From contig NC_081406.1 of assembly GCF_030272615.1 (NCBI RefSeq), positions 233,732,396-233,796,395 on the forward strand: a DNA stretch of 64,000 nucleotides, written 5' to 3'. Positions within the stretch are counted from its first letter, which is position 1. Every line of letters begins with the position of its first letter. The position numbers were made by a program, and so were the translations under genes. This document shows positions 24,812 to 34,800 of this stretch, piece after piece. The notes beneath the pieces were generated by a model, which saw only the letters and a list, made by a program, of their open reading frames with translations, was not told the DNA's origin and did no database searches. The DNA comes from Cryptomeria japonica. Lineage: Eukaryota > Streptophyta > Pinopsida > Cupressales > Cupressaceae.

Positions 24812-25630
24812 AGTACAGCTATTAATAACACCTAGAGCCTCATGGTTTTCTTTTGGCAAATAACAGAGTGACAAGTCAGCTCCGAGAGTGACTGGGTGCC
24901 AGGTGTTTATGACGAGTCAGCGGGCCCACCCCTCCTGAGAGCCTTTTCAGAGGATTAAATGGTGATCAACTTCAGAGATGATCTGATGGCCCACGCTATT
25001 TTGCAAGGGTAAAGTGCTCACTCTTTATGCCTGCGAAATAGCGAGTATGGATGAGAACCGTCTACGTGTCATGATGCTGACCTCGAGGATAGAGCTGTTG
25101 AGACGAAAGTGGGGCCCCGTGGTTTTCTTGTGGCAAATGACAGAGCGACAAATCAGCACCGAAAGTGATAGGGTGCCAAGTGTTCACGAAGAGTCAGCGG
25201 GCCCACCCCTCCTGAGAGCCTTTTTAGAGGATTAAATGCCGATCAACTTCAGAGATGATCCGACGGCCCGCGCTATTTCACAAGGGTAAAGTGCTCACTC
25301 TTTGTGCCCGTGAAATAGCGAGAATGAACGAGAACCGTCCACGTGTCATGATGCTGACCTAGAGGATAGAGCTGTTGAGACGAAAGTGGGGCCCCGTGGT
25401 TTTCTTTTGGCAAATGACAGAGCGACAAATCAACGCTGAAAGTGACAGGGCGCCAGGTGTTTATGACGAGTCAGCGGGCCCACCCCTCCTAAGAGCCTTT
25501 TCAGAGGATTAAATGCTGATCAACTTTAGAGATGATCCGACGGCCCGCGCTATTTCGCAAGGGTAAAGTGCTCACTCTTTATGCCCACGAAATAGCGAGA
25601 ATGAATGAGAACCATCCACGTGTCATGATG
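24812..25630 (+). repeat. Tandem array, ~277-bp unit, three copies, in B 3' LTR
   Basis: Counterpart of 7515-8335, with the GGGCCCACCCCTCCT landmark three times at about 275-280 bp spacing. The best-preserved hairpin starts near 25548 (CGCGCTATTTCGC) and closes with CGAAATAGCG near 25595. The matching single hairpin upstream is 24602-24653. Confidence 0.8.
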
Positions 25631-25679
25631 ACATGTGGTCTAAGAAGAAAGTATGGGCCCGCCAAGGTAGAAACGTCGG

Positions 25680-25687
25680 TATAAAAG
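25680..25687 (+). promoter_or_regulatory. Upstream TATA box (TATAAAAG), putative LORF promoter
   Basis: TATAAAAG with a G-box six bases downstream (CACGTG 25693-25698), directly after the tandem array and about 590 bp before the LORF start codon. It is well placed to drive LORF. The left LTR copy is mutated. Confidence 0.5.
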
Positions 25688-26277
25688 AAAGACACGTGGC
25701 CAGTGTCAAGTGGAATGTGAAGGGGATTTCAAGGCCTATGATTAGGCGCCATGTGGTATTATGTAGCCAATAGAAAAGCGGGACCCAGAGAAAAGCCAAA
25801 GCCGTCAGTTAATCTAATGCTCGATCAAGTTTCTTTTGATCGAATGGTTGGCATTATTTCGTAGGACTAAGCTGCCCAATAGTTATGCCTCGCGAAGTTG
25901 CGAAAGACCAAAATGAAGCACTTGCAGGAATATTGTGACCCATTGAAGCGAAAAATATGAATTCTTGTATGAATTCAATTTCGAAGGGACGACCGAAGCA
26001 TGTGGAATCAATGTTACAGTTAAGGCCCTGAGTACAAATATTTGATTTCCTAACAACCGAGTAAAGATATCTTTTAAAGGATTTTGCAGAAGAGCAGACG
26101 CAGAGTTATTTTCCTGATATACAGAGCAAGTCGGTTCAGTTGCAGAGAAAATTCCTTCAAGCAAAGAACAGGTTCTCTTGTATTTTTGTGTAGCAATTCT
26201 TGTGCAGTGTTCTAAAATAGATAATTAATTTTTCGCAGAGTTGTTTAAGAGTGGCATTTATTTCTTGCATTTACAAA

Positions 26278-29200
26278 ATGGCTCCTAAAAGGGAATTCTC
26301 CGGCAAAGTTAACTATTTAGAAAGAAGTGTATGTGATGATTTTTTAGAATAGTTGACGTTGTCAACCAATCAGGCATCAAAGGATAAAGAGTTAGTGCCC
26401 AGGGCTCCCCGTCTCAAAATAGGAGAGGGATTATATGACAAAGGCAACTGGTTGAGAGACCCACAGGTTGGACTGTCTGGGTTGGAGTTATTCAAAGTGG
26501 GATTTGGAATGAGAAATTCTCCTGCCCCACAAAACAGTATCTGGGAACTGGATGTTGGAAAACTAGTTGTCCCGGGAGTATTCATGGATACAAACCTGCT
26601 AACCCAAATGGTGTTAAATTATGATCCAGTCACAAGATACATCCAGGATGTAAATGGGAAAACCCTTGTTGAAATTAATGCTGAAGAGTTTAGGATGACA
26701 TTTTGGCTTAATGAGTTCACAAACTTCCTAGAACCTATAAATTTCACATCATTAGCCCAAATTTATGGTGCACAGAGAAGTCATCTCAGGAATGGTCCTC
26801 TCAAAGAACTTTTTGTGAAAATAGGAGGGTTAACAGTTGTAGGACCCAACACACAAGAGCCCTTCTCATTAAGTATGTTTACCTTGAGGGCTAAAGGAAT
26901 GTATTGGGCACTTTGTCAAGTTTTAGGAGAAGATGCTGAAGCAAATATGCTGAATCATTACTTGCTAATGATTGTCCAGATTTTGAATCTTCTCTTGCTA
27001 TCACATTTGATTATGCCTCTTTCATTGCCGATGCTATCCATGGAGGGTTGGTAGGAATAAATAATGGAAAGGTGGATAGACCTTTCGGATGGTATTCACT
27101 CCTAATGTACCTTTTTCTCTTCAAAGGTGGTGATTATTTTGCCAGCGGACTAGACCTAGTTAAGGAGAAGGAGGGAGAAAAAATGCCAGTACAATTATGG
27201 AGTATTGTGTTGTCATGGGACAGAGAGGATGCTAGTTTTTTTAAGTTTGATAAATATTTTGCATCCAAAATAAGGACTCTCATCTGCTCTGATAACCCAA
27301 GAGTCCCCAAGGTTCTTCTGGAATTCATAAGGCCAAAAGAATTCGCAGAGAATATAAAAATTGTTCATAACTGGGGCGACATTTATTTATACCCAGTCTC
27401 CACAGTTTTAAGAGTTTTTGGTTTCAGGGGTACTCCATTTTTGTTACCTTACCAGGTCCCTCTCAAAGTGGGGATAGCGGAGATCCTTAGGCAAATTGGT
27501 GGTCTACAAGAAGCAGAGTTGACAGGCAGAGGTAAAGGGACTATTTTCCCTGCAGCTACCATAGCCCACCAATTTGTAATAATGAAGGAAGGCTGGAACT
27601 GCTTTGAGGATTTCCTCAAACCCTATCATTTGTCCACTGCAGTGTCCAGGTGTGCTTATCTAGAGGACTTCTTCAACGGTGTATTTAGGAAGTAGGTAGC
27701 ATGCAGAGGTAGGCCTCATCAATTCCAGTTTCCTGAAGACCTCATCAGAAATGAGTTTGATCTAGATGAGTAGGAGCTAAGGAAAGAAAAGTGGGTGGCT
27801 TATAAGAAAGCCTTGGATTTTGTGTATCAGTTTGATGCTAGCTATGACCCATTGTCTAGCTTCTTCCCACTAGAAGAGAAAATAAAGTTTTTGATTGTTT
27901 GCTTTGAGGATGTGATGCAAACACTGAAGGAGAAGAGGGAAGCTATAACTAAGAGCATCCCTGAAAAGGCCAGAATGATCCTAAGCAGGTCAGCTTCTAG
28001 GAAGGCAGTTCCTCCTGGTGATTACACACTGCACAAGAAATCAGGTTACATTATGCTAGTGCCTACAATAGGGGAGCCCTCTATATCCAAAGGAAAGAGG
28101 AAGATACAAGATGTCATTGACATCCAAGACAGCCCAAAGAAGCAAAGGGTGGGGAAGGAAGTGCAATCAGATACACCTTTGTATTCCCTATCCTAATCCC
28201 CTATCCATATAGGAGATGAACAAGCAGCAGCGGAATACCTCTTGCAGTTGGGTAGTTTAGGGGAAATTGCATACACCTATGATGAAGTGGAGGAAGGGAT
28301 GCCAAAAGAACCCATTGATGCTGAAATGGACATCACCTCTACTGAACTTAAAGGCCAGGAGTGGGATCCTAAGATAAAAAATGCAAGTAGTGCCTTTCTA
28401 GCTGATGACAATTTTGTCACATCGGAAACATTTGTGCAATTCATTTGGAAACATCATACAGATAGATATAATGCTAGATGTGAGACAAGAAAGGCTGAGC
28501 AGCCCAATAAAGATCCAGCCTCAGTGGAAGAAGAAATAAAACAAGAAATGATGGAAGAATTCAAAACCATCACCCCTGAGCAGGGAAGAGATATGGTAGC
28601 ACAAGATGGAGTGCTTATCTTACCAGAGTGGGACATTGCAGATGCCCTGGTGTTAGATGCAGTAAGAAAAGAGACTAAACCCATGGAAGGGGTAACTTTC
28701 AATAAAGATAATGCTGCACTAGTCATGTGGTCTCTCAAAAGAAATGAGAGAAAGAAAGGCAAAGATACCCAAGGGTCAAGTTACCTTGGTGGAATAATGG
28801 TAAAGAGAGTGCAAAGTACAGGGGTAGTAGAAGCTGCTAGCACTGTGCTAGAAACTACAAAATTCAGTGTTGCAGTGGTAGAGAAGGAAGCCAAAGAATA
28901 GGAGGCCTTCCAAATTAAGTTGGAAATAGTTTTAAAGGCCTATAATAGTGCCAAGGAGGAGGTAAGAGGTAAAGATAGCATCATTGCTAAATTGCAGAGC
29001 TAGTTGATGGGACAATACCAACAAGGTGAGTTTTCAACACTGATGATTTCCTCTTCTCCTGCAAGACCTCCACCTACTAGTCCCATGATTGAACTTCCAC
29101 CATCTCCAGCACCCTCCAGCTCTCAAATGATTGAGATTACTCTCTAGGAACTAGAAAACCTAAAACAGGCTCAGGCTTTATATGCAGGGAAATATGAGGA

Positions 29201-29918
29201 GAAAGTAAGGGTCACAATCTCCAGTTTTGCAGATACAATAAATGCCTCATTGCTTTACAACAATGTGGGAAAAATTATGGAGATATGGAATGAGCTGAAG
29301 AGAGATAAGGGCATTTTGACACCCATTTTTTACAGATGGAGGCCTAGGGAGCAAGATCTAGAGTTCATGTGTGTATCCTGTGATGAAGCAAGAGCCAATC
29401 CCATCATCTAATCCACTTCGTATGTTGCAAAAGTCTTAATGCAATTGGCTGCAGAAGTGGACAATGTGGATAGGAAGGTTAATTTGTGTAAGAAGGAATA
29501 CACTGATCAAGTTGTTGAGTTGCTCCCAAGAATTTTTGGTAATCAGGATCAGTTAAAAGACAAGCAGATATGGCTTAAGGAGATAGAGGCTAAATTGTCA
29601 ACAAGAGTTAAAGGAATCATTGATCTTGATGATACTTCTTTCTTTGTTGTGACAATACAAGAGATAGAAAAAATTAAGTCACATTATGGTTTCCTTAATT
29701 CAGAAGTCAACAAACTGAGAAATTCTAGGAAAAGGTTGACTAAAATTAAAGATGATGTGATTAATTTTTCATGGCCGATAGAAGAGATATATAGTGAGTG
29801 GGCAACTAAATATGCTACCCAGGATCTAGAATAATTGGAGAGTGCCCCTGAAAAGACAGAAGTGGTTGCAACAGAACAATAGGTTGAAGTAACTGCAGAG
29901 GCTGAAAAGAGCTTGTAA
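26278..29918 (+). pseudogene. LORF copy 3 (LTR-encoded ORF), in 3' LTR
   Basis: About 1,213 codons from ATG 26278 (MAPKREFSGK) to TAA 29916-29918. One base is lost near 26989, shifting the frame, and there are stops at 26350 and near 27694, 27772, 28196, 28899, 29003 and 29148, plus later ones. Same domain order as copy 2: globular N-terminal region, GWYSLLM(Y/H)LFLFKGG, NWGDIYLYPVS, basic NLS-like pair, acidic linker, FKTITPEQGRDMV, predicted coiled coil, Ser/Pro spacer and helical tail. It runs in the sense direction and lies wholly within the LTR, between an upstream TATA (25680) and a downstream TATA (30420). No match to gag, protease, RT, integrase or known envelope motifs. A topologically similar frame occurs in element D and a sequence relative in element E. 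Confidence 0.75.
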
Positions 29919-30419
29919 CTGCTTTTGCGAAAAGCTTGTAACTTCTTTATTTTGAAAGAAATGATTGTAACAAACTCTCCTTGAAAGGTCCGAAGCTTTG
30001 TGCATCCATGTTGTTATAAATGGATACCAGGACTAGAGGAAGAGAGATCACAAAATTTTGCAAGAAAACGCTGCAGAAATTTATCTGAGCTTTTCTAAGT
30101 CTAATGGAGAATCAGAATTTATTGTAATATTTCTTGAACTGAATATCAATATACAGGCCATTAGTTTTGAGTAAAGCTTTGTGTTGTCTTCAAGTTCGTT
30201 CACAACTTTATTTATTGTTTTCATTCTGAATAATCCAGGGTTGTTCCGTTTGAATGGAATTGCAAAGCAATTTTTGTATAAGTGTTTATTAGCTTTTCTC
30301 TTTAGGAGGGAAATTAAATATGCAGGATCACTCATACCAGTAAATTCTTTGGGAGGAATTTTGAATTTTGAGGACCATAGCTTAGTTTGGAATGCTTGAA
30401 TTCTTGTATGTGTCAGGCA

Positions 30420-30428
30420 TATATAAGG
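30420..30428 (+). promoter_or_regulatory. Downstream TATA box (TATATAAGG) of B 3' LTR
   Basis: Conserved in all three LTR units and about 430 bp from the LTR end. Candidate promoter for the genomic RNA, separate from the upstream TATA before LORF. Confidence 0.5.
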
Positions 30429-30858
30429 ATTAATAGAAACCGAGTCGATGGGAAGCATAAAGATGTATTGGTTGAGGAGTTTTATTTGAGTTTAGATGAC
30501 TCTGTGACCTTGGATAAGGCACTGGTATTAATTAAAGTTGTTTATTGCATGCTTTGTTGATCGAAATGCTGAACATAAGTACAATTTCCATTCTTTGTTT
30601 TCAGTTGATTTCAAGGTGAATAGACCCACTGGTTTTCTGGACTGGTTTGCTGTGGGTTTATGTTTAAAAGTGTGAATTTAATTCACAAAGGTATACCCAC
30701 CTAGGCTCTGAGTAAGCCCGAAGTGTAGAAGGTTTAATCAAACCTTGTCATATGTTGTCTTGAGAATGTCCTTATCTTTGATATCTCTTCTGCACCAAGC
30801 TTGAATCATATTATTCTAAGGATATTAAAGGGAATCCAATTTTGAAGACAACACTTCT

Positions 30859-31242
30859 TTGAAGGACTTTGTTATCAGGGATGCCCAAACTTCTTTAGGT
30901 GACACACATATGGGCCTACGTAGTCTACACATTAGTAATTCTATCTCAATTCCTTTATTAAGGAAGACAATCACTCAAGCTAAACATCATTCAGTCAAGG
31001 AACAATGCAGCTACAATCACAAGGTAAAGCCTCATACATTTGAGATGGGTGACTTAGTTCTGAGAAAAAATCCTAAGAATCAGCAAGATAGATAGAAAGA
31101 GGACAAGTTCGAACCAAATTGGCTTGGTCCCTATGTCATCACAATAATCTATGGATCAGGTGCATATCAACTTTCAACACTAGATGGAGAAACTTTGGAA
31201 GATCTGATCAACAACATGCACCTTTGCAGGTTTTCCATGTAG
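30859..31242 (+). pseudogene. Element A integrase C-terminal remnant
   Basis: Directly after B, element A resumes with a frame ending in a gypsy integrase C-terminal signature: HTFEMGDLVLRKNPKNQQDR, then a TAG, then NWLGPYVITIIYGSGAYQLS and INNMHLCRF. Only the last 130 or so residues remain. Catalytic core and RT are missing, so it is a deletion remnant. Confidence 0.75.
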
Positions 31243-33002
31243 CTCTTCAGAATATCCTAATTCAAAAAATAAAAAAAAATATAAAATATAAAAAAAAATA
31301 CAAAAAAGAAAAAAAAACCATAAAAAATACAAAAAAATCATAAAAATAAAAAAAATGTTACTTGGTGAAAACCTGGCAAACAGGCGCCTTGTGACACAAA
31401 ATAAATCAAAAAAAGTAAAGATAAATAAATTTGTCCAATGGTGAAAACCACTTCGGTGGCACCCTGGGCAAGTACCATGGTGAAAACCAGGTTACTGGCA
31501 TCATGTGTAGAGACATTGCTCCTCCCTCCTTCAGGATTCAATCTCATCCTTTCACTTCGCTCACACTCACAGCCTATCCATCCATAATAAACTTACCCAT
31601 TCCCATCATGGCTTGTTATTGATCTACCTATGATTGGTTAGCCATTCATAATACTCCTTCATTTTCACCCCTCTCCATCCATAATAAATTAGCTCCTATC
31701 TATGGCTAAGGCAAATCCTAAGTCTAGTGATGGGTGTGGAACTAAGAGCATCACATGTTCCGAGTATAATTTCTTCCAATTTTCTTCAGTCTATCCACAC
31801 ACAATCCACAATAAAGCAACACTTGCATCGCCAATCCGCAATAAAGTTTTATTTTCTCCACAATAAATTATCAATTTCATGAATTTGGTCAATTCAGATG
31901 AGACACAGTAGCAACCGACTTCAACAAATCAAATCTTACAATAGAATCAGACAACATTATGGTTCAGTGTTATCTATCCTTTTGTGAACAAAAACATTGT
32001 GACCATAATCAAATACACTTTTACAAGTGACAAGAGACACTAAACTTGAGGACTACAGTGGATGTTGGTGTTGAGTCTTGGTTTTCTTTTGATTTTATCT
32101 TTTTGGTGATATATCTTTTAGCTTTTCCAAGATGTCTTTGACTAGAGGTTTTATCTCTAGGATGTCTTTGACTAGAAAGGTGAGGATGGGGTATCGTCAC
32201 CTATTTTTCTTTGTTGTCTATGGATTGTCTCTTAGTAATGCTATGACTTGTCCAAGGGTATGAGGACACTAAGAGTCTAGTGTGAATTGGGGCATTCCTT
32301 GTTTGCAACTGTCTGATCTCCATGCAAACATGTACAATGGCTTTTCGGGTCGAACATATGCCTCGATTGTCATAACCTATTTGCCATAATAAAGCTCAAT
32401 GATGATAATAGCACAAGAAGCTTTTTCACTTCCATATCTTCTATCTTCCATCCCCCTTTCTTGATTGACCTCCATTGCCTTTCTTGAGTCCGTGTAGCCC
32501 ACTATCACATGACTGAGTATAATGACACACTAAAAATATTTGCATTTCATGTAGTTTGCACCTGCATTACCAAATATTAGTATTTTATACATACATATAG
32601 ATATCACAATTGCATCACATCCTACACACAACACATGTTAGCACATTTTACATTCTCATCATATAGTTATGTGCATTATCATATTCATCTACATTTCATA
32701 CATTCACATTCACATATGTATAACATATTAAAAACATAAAAGAACAAAAATATTGCATTTCATCATGTACATATTTGCATCCATATCATTAGCATCACAT
32801 AGAAACATACATCATAAGACATATAGAAGCATCACATAGGTACACATGTATATAGCTACTGCAAGGATGAATCATCTCATATATATATATATCAAAATCA
32901 TAGGTGTCATGATACAATGATGTCAAAATACATATGGCTACAATCACCAGAAGGTGTCATCATACAAAAATGGTACAAAAGTGATACATAGGGAGCCCTC
33001 TA
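31243..33002. other. Element A 3' internal noncoding region
   Basis: 31258-31360 is almost pure A with a few T. Then GGTGAAAACC occurs three times (about 31354, 31439 and 31480) within degenerate units, text typical of gypsy 3' untranslated regions. 32550-32900 is low-complexity (cat/aca)n-rich. No supported gene. Confidence 0.6.
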
Positions 33003-34800
33003 AGGCTATGATGAACTCCCTCCCTCGAAGTCAGCTGGCCTTGATGGAGTCTGAACCCTAGAAGGACCTGCCCTAGGATCATCTCTCCTACCCCCTCTAT
33101 CTAGTGGTAGTGAAGAACCCATGACCCCACCACTAGGTGTCTGTCTCATGTCTCTCCCTCCAGAGGTTGTCGTCATTTGTGATGGTCTTTGGAAGCTCCT
33201 AGCCCACTAATCTAGTGGCACAACTCCATAGTACAGGTCTCTCTAGTAGGCTATCTCCTCCCCTTCCCACAGAACATAGGCATATTCAGCCCCTATGTCC
33301 TCTATTGCCTACCTGCCTTCCCTCAGTGTTGTCTCAGCCTCGGTATAGCGTTGAATAGCCTGATCTCTCTCCCGCTCAGTGTCCCTTAGCTGTCTCCTAA
33401 GCTTGGCTCCATCCCTCTCCAGATCCTGGATCTCATCCGCTTGTCCCTGGCAGATCTCCCTCAAGGATAGTAGCTCATCCTCCTCCTCCCCTCTCCTGCT
33501 CCTGTCCCTATCCCCATCCCTATACCTATCTGGGAACCTGTGCTACTGGTAGCTATAATGGCAGTCCATCTCTACCCCTCACTACATGCACCTATCTCTC
33601 CTCTTTGCCCTCTCTCTTCTGAGTCACTCTCGTCTCTACCACTGCACCTCACCTCCATCGTCGGCCTCTACCTTCGCCATCCCCACTATCATCTCCATCA
33701 CCTCCACCATCACCCTCTATCAGCTCCCCTGGATTCATCAGCCATGGAAATGGATGCTTTTCCCAATATCCAGTGTACTCTGCATCCATCCTGGCATCCT
33801 CTACATCTGCCCATATGTCCCAAGGCATGTGAACCATCTCCAACATATCTGTCATAGCTTGATCATATGACAATAATGGACCTAAATGAGCCTGATATCT
33901 CACTATCCACGCATACATCCCTGAACCCCATGGCATCCACTGTATCTTGCCAAACTTCCTGCATACCTTGTCTATCAATTGCCTCTCAATAATTTATGGT
34001 TTCCTCCCAATCAGATACCTACTCCTGAATACATACGACATCTCCACTGCATCATCCTTCCACTTCTCATAGTCTAAGTAAGGCCTCCATACCACACTAT
34101 CTATCTCATCAATAACCCAATGCTAATAATCTAGCTTCCTAATCTGTGGCTGAGAAGTATTCATATCATATAGATGTACATAACTATGCCCATGTCCCCT
34201 GCCTCTAAAGTGTATCAGACATGTAACTGACAGATGCTCATATGCCCATACCTGCAATAAGGTCACTCTGCATCCTAATCTTGTCGATCTATGATATACA
34301 AATTGATGCAGCTCATAATACAAGTTTTCCAATAGACATGGCCCCCATGCAAACCTAGTGGCTCAGTCACCAGCGTCTCTAGTGTCCCCCTCCATCCCAT
34401 AGACAACCCTTGTGTCACCCTATCCGGACAAAGGAACCCACTAATCACTCTTGCCAACATTGTTGGTAGTGCCAATCATGTCATTGTCATGGTATCCCAA
34501 GCCACATGATCTGCCCTCATCTCCAGTCCTGGATCCTAAAACACTCATCTTAGTGCGTCCCTATCTCTGTCTTGATCATAAGGAACCAACTCCCCAACGA
34601 TCGGTATCCTCAGTATCCTGTATACATCCTTTAAGGTGACTCTCATCTCACCCATCAAAAAATTAAATGTACATGTCTCTGAGTACCATCTCTTAGCTAA
34701 TGCAGTCAACAAACCCATCTTTGCCCAAAACTCAGGCATATACATTATATATCTGGTGTAGGAGCACCTAGTTGAGTAAAACTCCCATTTTTTGAGTTTT
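33003..34800 (-). pseudogene. Antisense plant-mobile-domain-like frame in element A
   Basis: Read on the minus strand, broken frames join into one protein pattern. 34745-34545 has FWAKMGLLTALAKRWYSE, TCTFNFLMGEMRVTLKDVY and RILRIPIVGE, the signature start of the plant mobile domain (aminotransferase-like/MAIN family). 34332-34123 has LLQVWAYEHLSV and 33978-33649 has VCRKFGKIQWMP, as in the second half of that domain. About 33510-33280 gives a charged coiled coil (ELLSLREICQGQADEIQDLE onward). Frameshifts and stops break it. This domain is known both in host genes that silence transposons and inside Mutator and gypsy elements. Here it lies between pol remnant and 3' LTR, opposite to gag. Its N-terminal limit is unclear. 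Confidence 0.65.

Larger units (their letters stand above)
6955..30853 (+). mobile_element. Element B: Tat/Ogre-like Ty3-gypsy with LTR-encoded ORF
   Basis: 23.9 kb, inserted in element A. The left and right LTRs start TATTATCAC / TGTTATGAC and both end GAAGACAACA. The primer site TGGCGACTCTATTGGGGA follows the left copy and resembles the Arg-tRNA-type site of Ogre elements. The internal region (17062-24252) encodes gag, protease, an additional plant-type RNase H, RT, gypsy RNase H and integrase on the plus strand. The DGFSGYNQ motif, the dual RNase H and the primer site point to the Tat lineage. The LTRs are exceptionally long and coding. All frames carry stops, so the copy looks dead. Confidence 0.9.
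24253..30853 (+). repeat. Element B 3' LTR, 6.6 kb, undisrupted arrangement
   Basis: Starts TGTTATGAC and ends AGACAACA, giving TGTT...AACA inverted ends, followed by CTTCT, the target duplication. It is the cleaner guide to LTR layout: hairpins and 277-bp array (24602-25630), upstream TATA 25680, LORF 26278-29918, downstream TATA 30420, end 30853. Confidence 0.9.

Noticed and set aside
33540-33870. Plus-strand open frames of about 100 residues
   Set aside because: They are opposite the antisense plant-mobile-domain frame, are Ser/Leu/His/Pro-rich and have no motif.
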